This document shows, piece by piece, positions 1 through 8,577 of a stretch of DNA of 64,000 nucleotides (position 1 is its first letter; the number at the start of each line of letters is the position of its first letter). A program made the position numbers and the translations under genes. The notes beneath the pieces are model-generated. The model did not search any database. It saw only the letters and a list, made by a program, of their open reading frames with translations, and was not told the DNA's origin. The stretch is from Halomonas sp. Lineage in GTDB: Bacteria > Pseudomonadota > Gammaproteobacteria > Pseudomonadales > Halomonadaceae. The DNA is taken from assembly GCF_017983445.1 (NCBI RefSeq), contig NZ_JAGOBJ010000005.1:62001-126000 (forward strand). Direction: 5' to 3'.

Positions 1-390
1 TTAGGCCGGATGCTTAATATTCACCCCTCACTATTACCCGAATACCAAGGGTTAAATACCCATGCGCGGGCGCTGGCCGACAGAGTAACCAGCCACGGCT
101 GTAGCGTGCATTTTGTTACCGAGGAGCTGGATGGCGGCCCAGTGGTTCTTCAGGCGGAATTAGCCGTAAGCGCTGAGGATAATGAAGAGACGCTCAAAGA
201 GAAGGTTCACGCGCGCGAGCACCTTATTTATCCGATTGCGGTACAGTGGTTTTTAGAAGGTCGACTTCAGTTCAGCGCTGAAGGTGCCAGGATGGATGGG
301 CACATGTTGCCTGTACATGGCATGCGCCTCTCGCATGCTGATGCCGCTGAAGAGTTAGATGAAGAACTGGACAAAGATACCGAAGAGTAA
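1..390 (+). CDS. purN: Phosphoribosylglycinamide formyltransferase (3' part)
   Basis: C-terminal part of the GAR transformylase that moves a formyl group from 10-formyl-THF to GAR in purine synthesis (cytosol). The frame is open from base 1, so the gene begins outside the window. The visible part starts at the catalytic segment NIHPSLLP, which holds the family's Asn and His, followed by the GLNTHARAL region. It then has VHFVTEELDGGPV, which carries the catalytic Asp. The tail is acidic (EELDEELDKDTEE), extending a little past the usual end of the family. A strong hairpin follows the stop codon and separates purN from convergent dcd. Family assignment is secure; purM would be expected upstream but is not visible. 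Confidence 0.95.
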   Translation, partial: LGRMLNIHPSLLPEYQGLNTHARALADRVTSHGCSVHFVTEELDGGPVVLQAELAVSAEDNEETLKEKVHAREHLIYPIAVQWFLEGRLQFSAEGARMDGHMLPVHGMRLSHADAAEELDEELDKDTEE

Positions 391-434
391 TTTTTTGCTT
401 GATCGGTAGATGGTTGAGGCAAACACGTGCAGTA

Positions 435-474
435 AACAACAAGGCCTTACGGTTTCCCGTAAGGCCTTGTTGTT
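435..474. terminator. Bidirectional hairpin between purN and dcd
   Basis: An 18-bp perfect stem (435-452 with 457-474) closed by a 4-nt loop TTTC lies between the convergent stops of purN and dcd. It is T-rich on the distal side for purN (TTGTTGTT). The position and symmetry fit a shared transcription terminator, although neither side has a long uninterrupted U tract. Confidence 0.75.
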
Positions 475-498
475 GGGTTGCCTGCTAACGCTTAGCCA

Positions 499-1065
499 TT
501 AAGTACGTGGCAAGGTTACCCCACGCTGGCCCATATATTTACCCCCGCGATCTTTATACGAGGTTTCACAGACTTCATCAGATTCTAAAAACAACATTTG
601 CGCCACACCTTCATGAGCATAAATCTTGGCAGGCAGATTGGTGGTGTTCGAGAATTCAAGCGTTACATGCCCCTCCCACTCGGGCTCAAGCGGCGTAACG
701 TTCACGATGATGCCGCAACGCGCATAGGTTGATTTGCCCAGGCAAATGGTCAGCACGCTACGTGGAATGCGAAAGTACTCAACGGTTCTTGCCAAAGCAA
801 AGGAGTTGGGCGGAATGATGCAGACATCACCCTTAATATCGACAAAGCTTTTCTCATCGAACGCCTTGGGATCTACGATGGCTGAGTGAATATTGGTAAA
901 CACTTTAAACTCATCAGCACAGCGCACATCATACCCATAGCTTGAAGTACCGTAAGAGATCACTCGCTGATCATTTACATAGCGAACCTGCTCGGCTTCA
1001 AAAGGCTCAATCATGGCATCGCTTTGTGCCATGCGACGAATCCACTTATCTGATTTGATACTCAT
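499..1065 (-). CDS. dcd: dCTP deaminase
   Basis: Deaminates dCTP to dUTP, feeding dUMP and dTMP synthesis; the family acts as a cytosolic homotrimer. At 188 aa it has normal length and reads end to end like the Pseudomonas type: [17 protein letters not shown] near residues 37-53, then [21 protein letters not shown] (split here around 92-112), then [14 protein letters not shown] with the likely catalytic Glu at 137. The C-terminal [13 protein letters not shown] is the family's nucleotide-covering tail. It lies 11 bp downstream of apbC, so the two are probably co-transcribed, and it ends at the hairpin shared with purN. Confidence 0.96.
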   Translation of the reverse strand: MSIKSDKWIRRMAQSDAMIEPFEAEQVRYVNDQRVISYGTSSYGYDVRCADEFKVFTNIHSAIVDPKAFDEKSFVDIKGDVCIIPPNSFALARTVEYFRIPRSVLTICLGKSTYARCGIIVNVTPLEPEWEGHVTLEFSNTTNLPAKIYAHEGVAQMLFLESDEVCETSYKDRGGKYMGQRGVTLPRT

Positions 1066-1076
1066 GTATTACTTCA

Positions 1077-1877
1077 TCACTCGCTAAAAGAAATAGTGGG
1101 GCCACCGCTTTCGCTGGCACTCACTGATTGGGCAACTTGTCTGGCGATCTCGGCAAACGTCTGGCTCACCGAGCTTTCAGGCTCTGATACAACGCTTGGG
1201 GTACCCGAGTCTGCCAACTCACGAATAGACAGCGTCAGGGGTAAACGCCCCAGCACCGTGGTTTGATACTCTTCAGCAATACTATCGCCACCGCCGGTAC
1301 CAAAGATGGCGGCTTCATGACCACAGTTCTCGCAGTGATAGAGGCTCATATTTTCCACTACACCAAGTACCGGCACGTTCACTTTACGGAACATTTCGAT
1401 ACCTTTGCGAGCATCTAAAAGCGCAATATCCTGGGGTGTAGTTACAATGACAGCGCCGCTTACCGGCACTTTCTGGGCCAACGTCAGTTGAATATCACCG
1501 GTACCCGGCGGCATATCAATCAACAGAAAATCCAGGTTATCCCACTGCGTTTGCGTGAGCATTTGCTGAAAAGCCCCTACGACCATTGGCCCACGCCATA
1601 CCATGGCCTCGCGGGTATTCACCAAAAAGGCCATGGACATCGCCTGCAGGCCATGTGCCTTTAAGGGTAAAAATTTATTGTCACTCGTAGACTCAGGACG
1701 AACACCCTCTTTAACCCCAAGCATCTGAGCCTGGCTTGGCCCATAAATATCCGCATCCAGAACGCCAACGCGGTAACCTTGGGCAGAAAGCGCCAGAGCA
1801 AGGTTAACGGTAACCGTCGATTTACCAACGCCACCTTTACCCGATGCCACTGCGACGATGTGTTTAACGCCATCCAT
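1077..1877 (-). CDS. apbC: Fe-S cluster carrier ATPase (Mrp/ApbC)
   Basis: Scaffold/carrier P-loop ATPase of the Mrp/NBP35 family that delivers Fe-S clusters to apo-proteins. It is 266 aa. The deviant Walker A motif GKGGVGKST is at residues 13-21, and LLIDMPPGTGD is the downstream switch/Walker B region. The cluster-binding CxxC is in YHCENCGHEA. The N-terminal DUF59 (MIP18-like) domain of longer Mrp proteins is absent; the protein begins directly with the ATPase fold, as in the short homologues. It is the first gene of an apbC-dcd pair; metG, its neighbour in many gammaproteobacteria, is not adjacent here. Confidence 0.95.
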   Translation of the reverse strand: MDGVKHIVAVASGKGGVGKSTVTVNLALALSAQGYRVGVLDADIYGPSQAQMLGVKEGVRPESTSDNKFLPLKAHGLQAMSMAFLVNTREAMVWRGPMVVGAFQQMLTQTQWDNLDFLLIDMPPGTGDIQLTLAQKVPVSGAVIVTTPQDIALLDARKGIEMFRKVNVPVLGVVENMSLYHCENCGHEAAIFGTGGGDSIAEEYQTTVLGRLPLTLSIRELADSGTPSVVSEPESSVSQTFAEIARQVAQSVSASESGGPTISFSE

Positions 1878-1958
1878 TTAGTCGCCCTCCTATTATCTGA
1901 GTAGATCCTTCACATGGGGATAAATGATACTCTCTGAGCGCATATTCATAAACAAACA

Positions 1959-1989
1959 AAACGGATGCTGGGGTTGCCAACATCCGTTT
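1959..1989 (-). terminator. Terminator of the coiled-coil gene
   Basis: A 9-bp stem (1959-1967 with 1981-1989), extended by three more inner pairs after one mismatch. On the minus strand it is followed by TTTTGTTTGTTT. It lies just after the stop codon of the coiled-coil gene and before apbC, so apbC-dcd is probably a separate transcript. Confidence 0.7.
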
Positions 1990-2050
1990 GATGGTTCGTC
2001 TGTGCTGTCGATACACACGTTCTAGACAAACGGTTTATACGAACTTTCGA

Positions 2051-3208
2051 CTAGTTAGTACTCTGCTGCTGGTTTTGCTGTTGACCCTGCGGCTGACTAT
2101 TGTCTTCATCGTTGGCCGCTTCCTGTTCAGAATTACCGCTTTCAGAATCGCTACCCTCTGGCTCTTCACCCGCTAACGTGGGCACTTCATCATTGGCAGC
2201 ATCATCCACACTACCCAACCGCTGGTCGAGTGAGGAAAGCTCTTCGCGCCACTCGCTCAACTGAGACTCCAGGCGAGACAACTGATTTTCGCGCGCTTCT
2301 ATGTCGCTCTCCACATTGGCAACTTCGTTGCGGCCAAGATCAAGGGCAACCATGAGGTCTTCCATCTCGCTACGAACCTGCGTCAGGCTTTGATCTTCCT
2401 GTTCACGCAGTTCCGTCAGCGAATCGACTTCCTGTTGCAGCTCATCTCGCTCAGCCGTCACGGAATCACGTGTGCTTTGCAGCTCTTCAAGCTCGGTCTG
2501 GGCATTGGATATCTGCTCTTCAAGGCTTGAAAGCTCTTCATTAGCTTGACTGATTTCGTCCTCAAGCGATGCCAATTCTTCCTCGGCGCTGCTTAGCTCA
2601 TCAACGGCTTTCTGCCGCTGCTCTTCGGCCTGCTGACGAGCAGCTTCTGCTTCTTGGCGAGCTTGATCAGCACTTTCGCGTGCGTCTTCTACCTGTTGAA
2701 GCGAGGCTTCCGCTTCCTCTTGAACCGTCTCGATTTGATCGCGCTCATCTCGGAGCGACTGCATTTCGCCTTGTGCGCTTTCAAGCTGCTGATTGAGCGA
2801 GTCGACTTCCTGCTGCAGGGTAGTACGCTGGGCTTCCAGCTCTTCGAGACGCGACTGAATGGTATTTACATCGTTCTGTGCACTTTCAAGCGCTGAACTT
2901 GCCTCATTGCGCTGCTGCTCCAGGGACGCCATCTCTGCCTGCATATCGGCCAGGTTAGTTTCTGCCTGGTCTATTTCCTGAATGCGGCGGCTGTATCGGC
3001 GATTGTCCTGCTCTACCGTGGCAAGCTGCTCTTCCAACGCTTCAACACGATCTTTATGAGTGCCAGCGTTGGATTGGGCCATGATTGCCCAGATAACCGC
3101 AATAGCAGCGATACCCGCAATAGCTCGAACACGGTTATCTTTAAATAGGGTTTTGGTGTCCAGCCTGTTCGCAGGCGTTTGATGATCCGGGTGGCTTGTT
3201 TCTGGCAT
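2051..3208 (-). CDS. Membrane-anchored coiled-coil protein, function unknown
   Basis: No family was recognised. The 385-aa product has a short polar N-terminus and one hydrophobic segment at about residues 28-46 (AIAGIAAIAVIWAIMAQ), with no signal cleavage site. A very long heptad-rich coiled coil runs from about 52 to 335 and is full of Glu, Gln, Ser, Leu and Arg. The tail is acidic and Gln/Asn-rich (about 336-385). The likely topology is a bitopic inner-membrane protein with the coiled coil in the periplasm. It has its own terminator and sits alone between apbC and cobA. The start is supported by a GAGGG-like site upstream. Any similarity to SMC, TolA or EzrA in searches would probably come from coiled-coil composition only. 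Confidence 0.8.
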   Translation of the reverse strand: MPETSHPDHQTPANRLDTKTLFKDNRVRAIAGIAAIAVIWAIMAQSNAGTHKDRVEALEEQLATVEQDNRRYSRRIQEIDQAETNLADMQAEMASLEQQRNEASSALESAQNDVNTIQSRLEELEAQRTTLQQEVDSLNQQLESAQGEMQSLRDERDQIETVQEEAEASLQQVEDARESADQARQEAEAARQQAEEQRQKAVDELSSAEEELASLEDEISQANEELSSLEEQISNAQTELEELQSTRDSVTAERDELQQEVDSLTELREQEDQSLTQVRSEMEDLMVALDLGRNEVANVESDIEARENQLSRLESQLSEWREELSSLDQRLGSVDDAANDEVPTLAGEEPEGSDSESGNSEQEAANDEDNSQPQGQQQNQQQSTN

Positions 3209-3346
3209 TCTGCGTCCCTCTCGTCTTGGCTACCGATCCCAGCAGCGTAAATTGTTCGCTTATGACCTAACACTCATTACTAGCATACACAGCAAATGGC
3301 ATCTAGCCAGTCCATTAGCTAATTCAACGCATTAACGTTGGCCCGC

Positions 3347-4129
3347 TTATGAGTGTAGATCATTATGGCGCGCTGGTTCCGGGGTCTGAGCGCCTTTAAA
3401 CCACGTCAGCTTTTCATGCAGTGAAACCACGCTGCCCACGATCAATAGTGCCGGTGACTGAATACGCCCGGCGATAAATTCCTCAGGCAGCGCTTGCAGT
3501 GTGCCAACATGCGTCTGTTGAGCAATTGATGTGCCCTGCTCGATCAAAGCGAGAGGCGTGTCACCCGGTAATCCATGGGCAATAAGCTCACGGCTAATGA
3601 CCTCAACACTGCTTAACCCCATATAAAAGACCAGCGTCAGCCCTTTTCGAGCTAATGCATGCCAATCAATTGCGTGCGCATCATTCGCTAGATGGCCGGT
3701 GATGAAATGAACGGCCTGAGCATGATCACGATGAGTGAGTGGAATGCCCGCATAAGCGGCGCAGCCGGATGCCGCTGTTATCCCTGGGATCACTTCCACC
3801 GCTATATTATCCGTCACGAGTGCTTCCAGTTCTTCCCCGCCCCGCCCGAAAATGAAAGGATCGCCTCCCTTGAGTCTGACGATCTGTTTACCCTCTTTTG
3901 CCCAAGCAACTAATGTATGGTTAATTTCATGCTGTGGAACACTATGTAAAGAGCGCGCTTTACCTACGTAATAACGCTGCGTGCTGACAGGAATAAGCGC
4001 AAGGACATCCTCACTCACTAAGCGGTCATACAGCACCACATCGGCATGCTGTAATCGGTTATAGGCTTTAAGAGTTAATAATTCGCCATCACCTGGCCCT
4101 GCACCTACTAAACTGACAAAACCACTCAT
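3347..4129 (-). CDS. cobA: Uroporphyrinogen-III C-methyltransferase (SUMT)
   Basis: SAM-dependent methyltransferase converting uroporphyrinogen III to precorrin-2, the branch point to siroheme and cobalamin. At 260 aa it is a stand-alone SUMT, not the trifunctional CysG: there is no N-terminal dehydrogenase/ferrochelatase part. Visible signatures are VGAGPGDGELLTLKA at the N-terminus, DVVLYDRLVS, RLKGGDPFIFGRGGEELEAL near residues 84-103, and PGITAASGCAAYAGIPLTHR. The SD is AAAGGAG, 5 nt before ATG. No nitrite or sulfite reductase gene is adjacent, so the pathway served here cannot be read from context. Confidence 0.94.
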   Translation of the reverse strand: MSGFVSLVGAGPGDGELLTLKAYNRLQHADVVLYDRLVSEDVLALIPVSTQRYYVGKARSLHSVPQHEINHTLVAWAKEGKQIVRLKGGDPFIFGRGGEELEALVTDNIAVEVIPGITAASGCAAYAGIPLTHRDHAQAVHFITGHLANDAHAIDWHALARKGLTLVFYMGLSSVEVISRELIAHGLPGDTPLALIEQGTSIAQQTHVGTLQALPEEFIAGRIQSPALLIVGSVVSLHEKLTWFKGAQTPEPARHNDLHS

Positions 4130-4423
4130 ACTGACTCCTTTAAAATATGTCTTCTTTACTTAACACCACGAAGGTTAATAAAATAACAACAAAATAATTA
4201 ACAAAAAGACGCTTAAAAATACAAACAGATATTTAATACACACATTGATAACACAAAAGTATCAAAAATTAACAATTAAGCATTTAATATTCCAAAAAGA
4301 CATTAATAAATTCATATTTATTATTAGCCATGCATCATTTGTCAGCAATGGCTTACAACTCTATTACCTAAATAGCGCTAGTCTTCACAGTCAACTTTTG
4401 GCATTCATTTTGGAGCTTTATGC
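4130..4423. other. AT-rich divergent intergenic region
   Basis: This 294-bp gap between divergent cobA and the GGDEF gene is strikingly AT-rich, with runs such as AATAAAATAACAACAAAATAA, unlike the flanking coding DNA. It should hold both promoters. No convincing -35/-10 pair, operator or small gene could be fixed; the short open frames inside it lack ribosome sites and protein-like composition. Confidence 0.5.
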
Positions 4424-5320
4424 ATGTCCGTGAATGACTACCCTATCCCTTTGAGTGCTGACTGTCTCATTCCACTTATACCAGGGGTCATTTTTCAGTT
4501 CTATCGTTCATCCAATGGGCATATGCAGTTCCCTTACTTGGAAGGTGGGGGCAGACTGCTTAAGCATATTGATCGTGCACAACTGGCTAATGATGCGGGA
4601 GAATTACTTGAACACTTAACGGGTAATGAATACCCCAAGGTTATGTCCGCTATCGAGCGCTCGACACGCTGGATGCTGCCACTCACGACACGCTTTAAAC
4701 TGCCCTTGCCAAACGCTCGATCTCACTGGATCGCGGTATGCGCCAATCCAGAACCATCGGCTGACGGGGTACTTTGGACAGGCGTAATGATGGATATTAC
4801 CGATCAAGTTAATGAGGAGCAGCGATTACGCAAACTCAGCGATACCGACGCCCTTACCGGGCTACCCAACCGGCGAAAGCTAATGGTGCATTTATCTCAT
4901 TTAACATCAATCAGTACGCGGCACGGTACGCCTTTATCTATCATGATGATCGATATTGATCATTTTAAATTGCTCAATGACCGCTGGGGCCATTTACAGG
5001 GCGATGAAGTACTTAAGGAACTCGCAACACAAATGAAAGCCCTTTTACGTTGTGAGGATATGGTGGCTCGCCTGGGTGGCGAAGAGTTTATGGTAGTGTT
5101 GCCGCTTACACCGCTGCAGCAATGCCATAAGCTTGCGGATCGATTACGCGAGGCCATTTCCAGGCACGATTTTGGCGTAGGGCAAGGCGAAGTCACGCTC
5201 AGTATTGGGGTAGCTGAGTATCGCTGTGGTGAGTCTTTGACGAACCTTATTGAGCGTACCGATCAGGCACTTTATAGCGCTAAAGAAGTGGGCCGGGATT
5301 GCGTTTGTCTTCTTCCCTAG
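4424..5320 (+). CDS. Diguanylate cyclase with PAS-like N-terminus
   Basis: Predicted to make cyclic di-GMP from two GTP. At 298 aa it has an N-terminal PAS-like sensor region (about 15-128; it ends in TGVMMDITDQVNEE, typical of a PAS/PAC end and linker). A full GGDEF domain follows (about 137-297) with DALTGLPNRR, MIDIDHFKLLND and active-site GGEEF at 218-222. The inhibitory I-site RxxD is present at 209-212, five residues before the active site, so product inhibition is expected. No membrane segment is visible, so it should be cytosolic. The SD GGAG lies 8 nt before ATG. phhB follows after 21 bp without a terminator, so the three genes 4424-6871 may be one transcript. The PAS ligand is unknown. 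Confidence 0.9.
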   Translation: MSVNDYPIPLSADCLIPLIPGVIFQFYRSSNGHMQFPYLEGGGRLLKHIDRAQLANDAGELLEHLTGNEYPKVMSAIERSTRWMLPLTTRFKLPLPNARSHWIAVCANPEPSADGVLWTGVMMDITDQVNEEQRLRKLSDTDALTGLPNRRKLMVHLSHLTSISTRHGTPLSIMMIDIDHFKLLNDRWGHLQGDEVLKELATQMKALLRCEDMVARLGGEEFMVVLPLTPLQQCHKLADRLREAISRHDFGVGQGEVTLSIGVAEYRCGESLTNLIERTDQALYSAKEVGRDCVCLLP

Positions 5321-5341
5321 CCAACTTTTGGGAGATTGGTA

Positions 5342-5680
5342 ATGAACAAGCTCGCTCGTAAGGCCTGCGAGCCCTGCAATAAAAGTATGCTGCCTCTCCA
5401 GGAAAACGAACGGGAGACTTACCTCAAGCAGTTACCAGAGTGGCGGATTGTCGAGCACGATGGCATCATGAAGCTATCACGAAACTTTTCGTTTCGTGAC
5501 TTTGCCAGGGCGCTATTATTTACCCAGCGTGTTGGCGAACTAGCTGAGCAGGCTGGGCACCACCCCGTCATCATCACTGAGTGGGGCAAAGCCACCGTGA
5601 TGTGGTGGACCCATCAAATTAACGGCCTGCATCATAATGATTTCATTCTTGCCGCCAGAACCGACGAGGTAGCTAAGTAA
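5342..5680 (+). CDS. phhB: Pterin-4a-carbinolamine dehydratase
   Basis: Regenerates the tetrahydropterin cofactor of phenylalanine hydroxylase by dehydrating 4a-hydroxytetrahydropterin. It is 112 aa from the ATG at 5342, chosen because GGGAG sits 7 nt upstream; a TTG six bases earlier is too close to the SD. The family core is present: AGHHPVIITEWGKATVMWWTH with His73-His74-Pro75 and His91, then the C-terminal HNDFILAARTDE. It is followed with no gap by the aminotransferase, reproducing the phhB-phhC order of Pseudomonas. phhA, normally first in that operon, is not in the window. Confidence 0.95.
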   Translation: MNKLARKACEPCNKSMLPLQENERETYLKQLPEWRIVEHDGIMKLSRNFSFRDFARALLFTQRVGELAEQAGHHPVIITEWGKATVMWWTHQINGLHHNDFILAARTDEVAK

Positions 5681-6871
5681 ATGTTTGAGCATATTGAGCG
5701 AGTCCCTGGAGATGCCATTCTCGGACTGATTGAAGCTTTCAAAAAAGACACCAATCCACAAAAAGTTGACCTGGGCGTAGGCGTTTACCGAGATTCAAAC
5801 GGTAATACACCGGTCATGCGCGCGGTCAAAGAAGCCGAAGCTCGCCTGCTCAATAATGAAACCACCAAAACCTATATTGGCTCACATGGCGCGCCTGCCT
5901 ATAGCGACGTCGTGCTACCCATGGTATTAGGTGCCGACTCACCGGTATTGAACGCCAAGCGTGCAAGCGCTACGCAGTCACCGGGTGGAACAGGCGCTTT
6001 GCGCTTAGCAGCAGACTTCATTGCCAACCAGCTACCCGACAAAGGCATTTGGGTAAGTGATCCTACCTGGCCAAATCATCATGGCATTTTCACCTCTGCA
6101 GGCATTGCGCTACATAAATATCCTTATGTAGATGCGGATAACCGCCTCGATTTCTCAGGCATGCTTGCCGCGCTGAAAAAAATTCCTGAAGGCGACGTGG
6201 TCGTACTACATGCGTGCTGCCATAACCCGACCGGCTTTGATCTTTCCCAGGAGCAGTGGCAGGAAGTACTGGACGTTTTGCATGAGCGCAAGCTGTTACC
6301 ACTGGTCGACTTCGCCTATCAGGGCTTTGGCGAAGGTCTTGACGAAGACGCTTATGGGGTACGCCTGCTGGCCGAAAAGCTGGATGAAGTGATTATCACC
6401 AGCTCTTGCTCCAAGAACTTCGGCATTTACTGCGAGCGGACAGGCTGTCTGATCATGGTCGCCAAAGACGCCCAGCAGATGGAGAATGTGCGTTCTCAGG
6501 TTGCCATTGTGGCCCGTGAAAACTACTCCAATCCGCCAGCACACGGTGGAGCCATCGTAAGCGAAATTTTAGGCGATACAGAGCTCACGGCTATCTGGCG
6601 TGAAGAACTGACCGAAATGCGTGATCGCATCAATACGCTACGTCGTGACTTCGTCGATGCCTTGAAGCCTTACGGGCTTGATGAGAAGTACGCGTGCGTT
6701 GCTGAACAGCGCGGCATGTTCTCCTATACAGGTCTTACGCCTGAACAAGTAGATCGTCTACGTGATGAGTTCGGTATTTACATGGTTCGTTCTGGCCGCG
6801 CCAACGTAGCGGGTTTCTCACATGAAAACCTGCCTTACCTTGCCAAAGCGATTGCGGCGGTTAACGATTAG
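5681..6871 (+). CDS. phhC: Aromatic amino acid aminotransferase
   Basis: PLP-dependent class I transaminase of the AspC/TyrB fold that interconverts tyrosine or phenylalanine and their keto acids using 2-oxoglutarate. At 396 aa it has standard length. Signatures are VDLGVGVYRD near residue 29, HACCHNPTG at 177-185, and the Schiff-base lysine in SSCSKNFGIYCERTG (Lys245). The substrate-carboxylate arginine is probably in MVRSGRANVAGF near the C-terminus. The ATG abuts the phhB stop codon, indicating translational coupling. Sequence alone cannot separate TyrB/PhhC from AspC; the phhB linkage favours an aromatic substrate. Confidence 0.9.
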   Translation: MFEHIERVPGDAILGLIEAFKKDTNPQKVDLGVGVYRDSNGNTPVMRAVKEAEARLLNNETTKTYIGSHGAPAYSDVVLPMVLGADSPVLNAKRASATQSPGGTGALRLAADFIANQLPDKGIWVSDPTWPNHHGIFTSAGIALHKYPYVDADNRLDFSGMLAALKKIPEGDVVVLHACCHNPTGFDLSQEQWQEVLDVLHERKLLPLVDFAYQGFGEGLDEDAYGVRLLAEKLDEVIITSSCSKNFGIYCERTGCLIMVAKDAQQMENVRSQVAIVARENYSNPPAHGGAIVSEILGDTELTAIWREELTEMRDRINTLRRDFVDALKPYGLDEKYACVAEQRGMFSYTGLTPEQVDRLRDEFGIYMVRSGRANVAGFSHENLPYLAKAIAAVND

Positions 6872-6891
6872 CCGCTTGCCTTATGCATGTC

Positions 6892-6921
6892 AAAACGCCC
6901 GAGTATAGCTTGGGCGTTTTT
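6892..6921 (+). terminator. Terminator after the aminotransferase
   Basis: A 9-bp GC-containing stem (6892-6900 with 6912-6920), extended inward by a wobble pair and two more pairs, has a TATAG loop and ends in five T. It closes the GGDEF-phhB-phhC unit. Confidence 0.85.
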
Positions 6922-7092
6922 GTATCTTGGGAACCGTTTTATTGTTGTGTACAATTGCCCGCCTGCCGCCAGAGCCTGGGGCGCCCGTGCGGCGTCCTAT
7001 ACAGCGCAATACCTGACCGATCAGTCAAACCTGAACCTTAGCGTTGGCCGATCACTATTGCATTGTGAACTTCCTATTTAATGAGGCCTTCC

Positions 7093-8577
7093 ATGGCGGC
7101 AGCCAGTACACGCTATCCCTGGTATAAAAAAGAAGATACCGACGCGTTCTTCGCACTTTTTCAGAACAATATCGCTAACTTTATCGTCATTGCGATCACC
7201 ATGCTGGGCATGGGATTTCCCGCCTCAATTGTTTATGGTCAGGTACTACCTGGTGCCGCCATCGCAGTGATGGTTGGCAACTTCTATTACGCCTGGAGTG
7301 CGGCGCGGCTTGCGCGTAAAGAAAACCGCATCGATGTCACCGCCCTTTCGTACGGGATTTCCACTCCGGTCATGTTTGTATTTTTGTTTGGCGTATTGCT
7401 GCCAGCCAAACAGCTTACCGGTGATACCGAGCTTGCCTGGAAAGTGGCGGTAGCCGCCTGCTTTATCAGCGGCGCCATTGAAGCGGCTATCAGTATTATC
7501 GGGCGCTGGGTGCAGTATCATCTACCGCGCGCGGCCATGCTGGGCGCCGTTGCCGGGGTTGCACTTACCTTTATTGCCGGTGAAATGCTGTTCAAGACTC
7601 TGGAAGTGCCGATTATTGGCCTTTTAGTATTAGCGATCATTATTGTGGGACTCGTGGCGCGAGTGAGCATGCCGTTCAAACTGCCCACATCCTTGTTTGC
7701 CATCGTGGTAGGCACGGCCATGGCATACCTGATTGGGGATGCCGGTAGCGAACGCTTCAGCGATGCGTTTACCCACTTAGGGTTTTATCCGCTTTTACCT
7801 AACATGGCCTGGTTTGAGGGCCTTGGCCTTTTATTTTCCGGCATGCTGGCAGTACTTACCGTTGTGCTTCCCATCACGCTGTATAACGCCATTGAAACCA
7901 TGAACAACGTGGAGGCGATGGAGGCTGCGGGTGATAAATATGATGTTCGCGAATGTCAGGCAGTGGATGGCGTAGGCACGATGGTCGGCGCACTCTTTGG
8001 CGGTGTCTTCCCGACAACGGTTTACATTGCCACGGTAGGCGCTAAATGGATGGGTGCCGGGCGCGGTTACAGCCTGTTAAATGGTGCCGTTTATGCTCTA
8101 GCCACGATGACAGGTTTAATTGCCGCTCTGGCAGCGATCATTCCCGTCTCGGTGGTTGCCCCCATATTAGTGTTTGTAGGCATGTCGATGATCGCAACGG
8201 CATTTCAAGCTAACGACACGCGTTACTATCCGGCGGTGGCGCTCGCCATGCTCCCCTATTTCGCCAACTACATCATGACTCGATTTAATCGCGGCGCAGG
8301 CGAAGTGGTCAGCGATATTTCCAGTGCTATCGTAGTGATGGGACAAGGCGCCATGTTCATGGCTATTTTACTCGGCGCCATAACCGTTTCTGTCATTGAT
8401 CATCGATTCCGGCGCGCCGCAGTGTTTGCAGCTATTGCGGCTGGCTTTTCATTCATAGGCTTGATGCACGCCCCTAAACTTGCCTTTAACGCCGCGCCTG
8501 ATTTTGTAATGGGCTATTTAGCGATGGCACTCCTGTTTATGTACTTCTCGTTTCAGGAAGCGCCTCACAAACGCTAG
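7093..8577 (+). CDS. NCS2-family permease (xanthine/uracil or AGZA type)
   Basis: Polytopic inner-membrane permease, probably a nucleobase:cation symporter of the NCS2/AzgA group. It is 494 aa from the ATG at 7093, with GAGG 6 nt upstream; an in-frame ATG four codons earlier overlaps that SD. About 12-14 hydrophobic segments are visible. Family-like parts are FFALFQNNIANFIVI near the start and the central NAIETMNNVEAMEAAGDKYD followed by GVGTMVGALFGGVFPTTVYI, which matches the AGZA pattern of an active-site helix, a short linker, then DxxGT. The substrate cannot be read. It converges on the MATE gene with overlapping stop codons. Confidence 0.8.
   Translation: MAAASTRYPWYKKEDTDAFFALFQNNIANFIVIAITMLGMGFPASIVYGQVLPGAAIAVMVGNFYYAWSAARLARKENRIDVTALSYGISTPVMFVFLFGVLLPAKQLTGDTELAWKVAVAACFISGAIEAAISIIGRWVQYHLPRAAMLGAVAGVALTFIAGEMLFKTLEVPIIGLLVLAIIIVGLVARVSMPFKLPTSLFAIVVGTAMAYLIGDAGSERFSDAFTHLGFYPLLPNMAWFEGLGLLFSGMLAVLTVVLPITLYNAIETMNNVEAMEAAGDKYDVRECQAVDGVGTMVGALFGGVFPTTVYIATVGAKWMGAGRGYSLLNGAVYALATMTGLIAALAAIIPVSVVAPILVFVGMSMIATAFQANDTRYYPAVALAMLPYFANYIMTRFNRGAGEVVSDISSAIVVMGQGAMFMAILLGAITVSVIDHRFRRAAVFAAIAAGFSFIGLMHAPKLAFNAAPDFVMGYLAMALLFMYFSFQEAPHKR

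Noticed and set aside
4245..4433. A 62-codon open frame in the AT-rich gap before the GGDEF gene
   Set aside because: No SD, Ile/Leu/Phe-rich random-looking product, and it runs into the true start of the cyclase gene.
6887..7081. A 64-codon frame between the aminotransferase and the permease
   Set aside because: It begins inside the terminator hairpin and has no SD.
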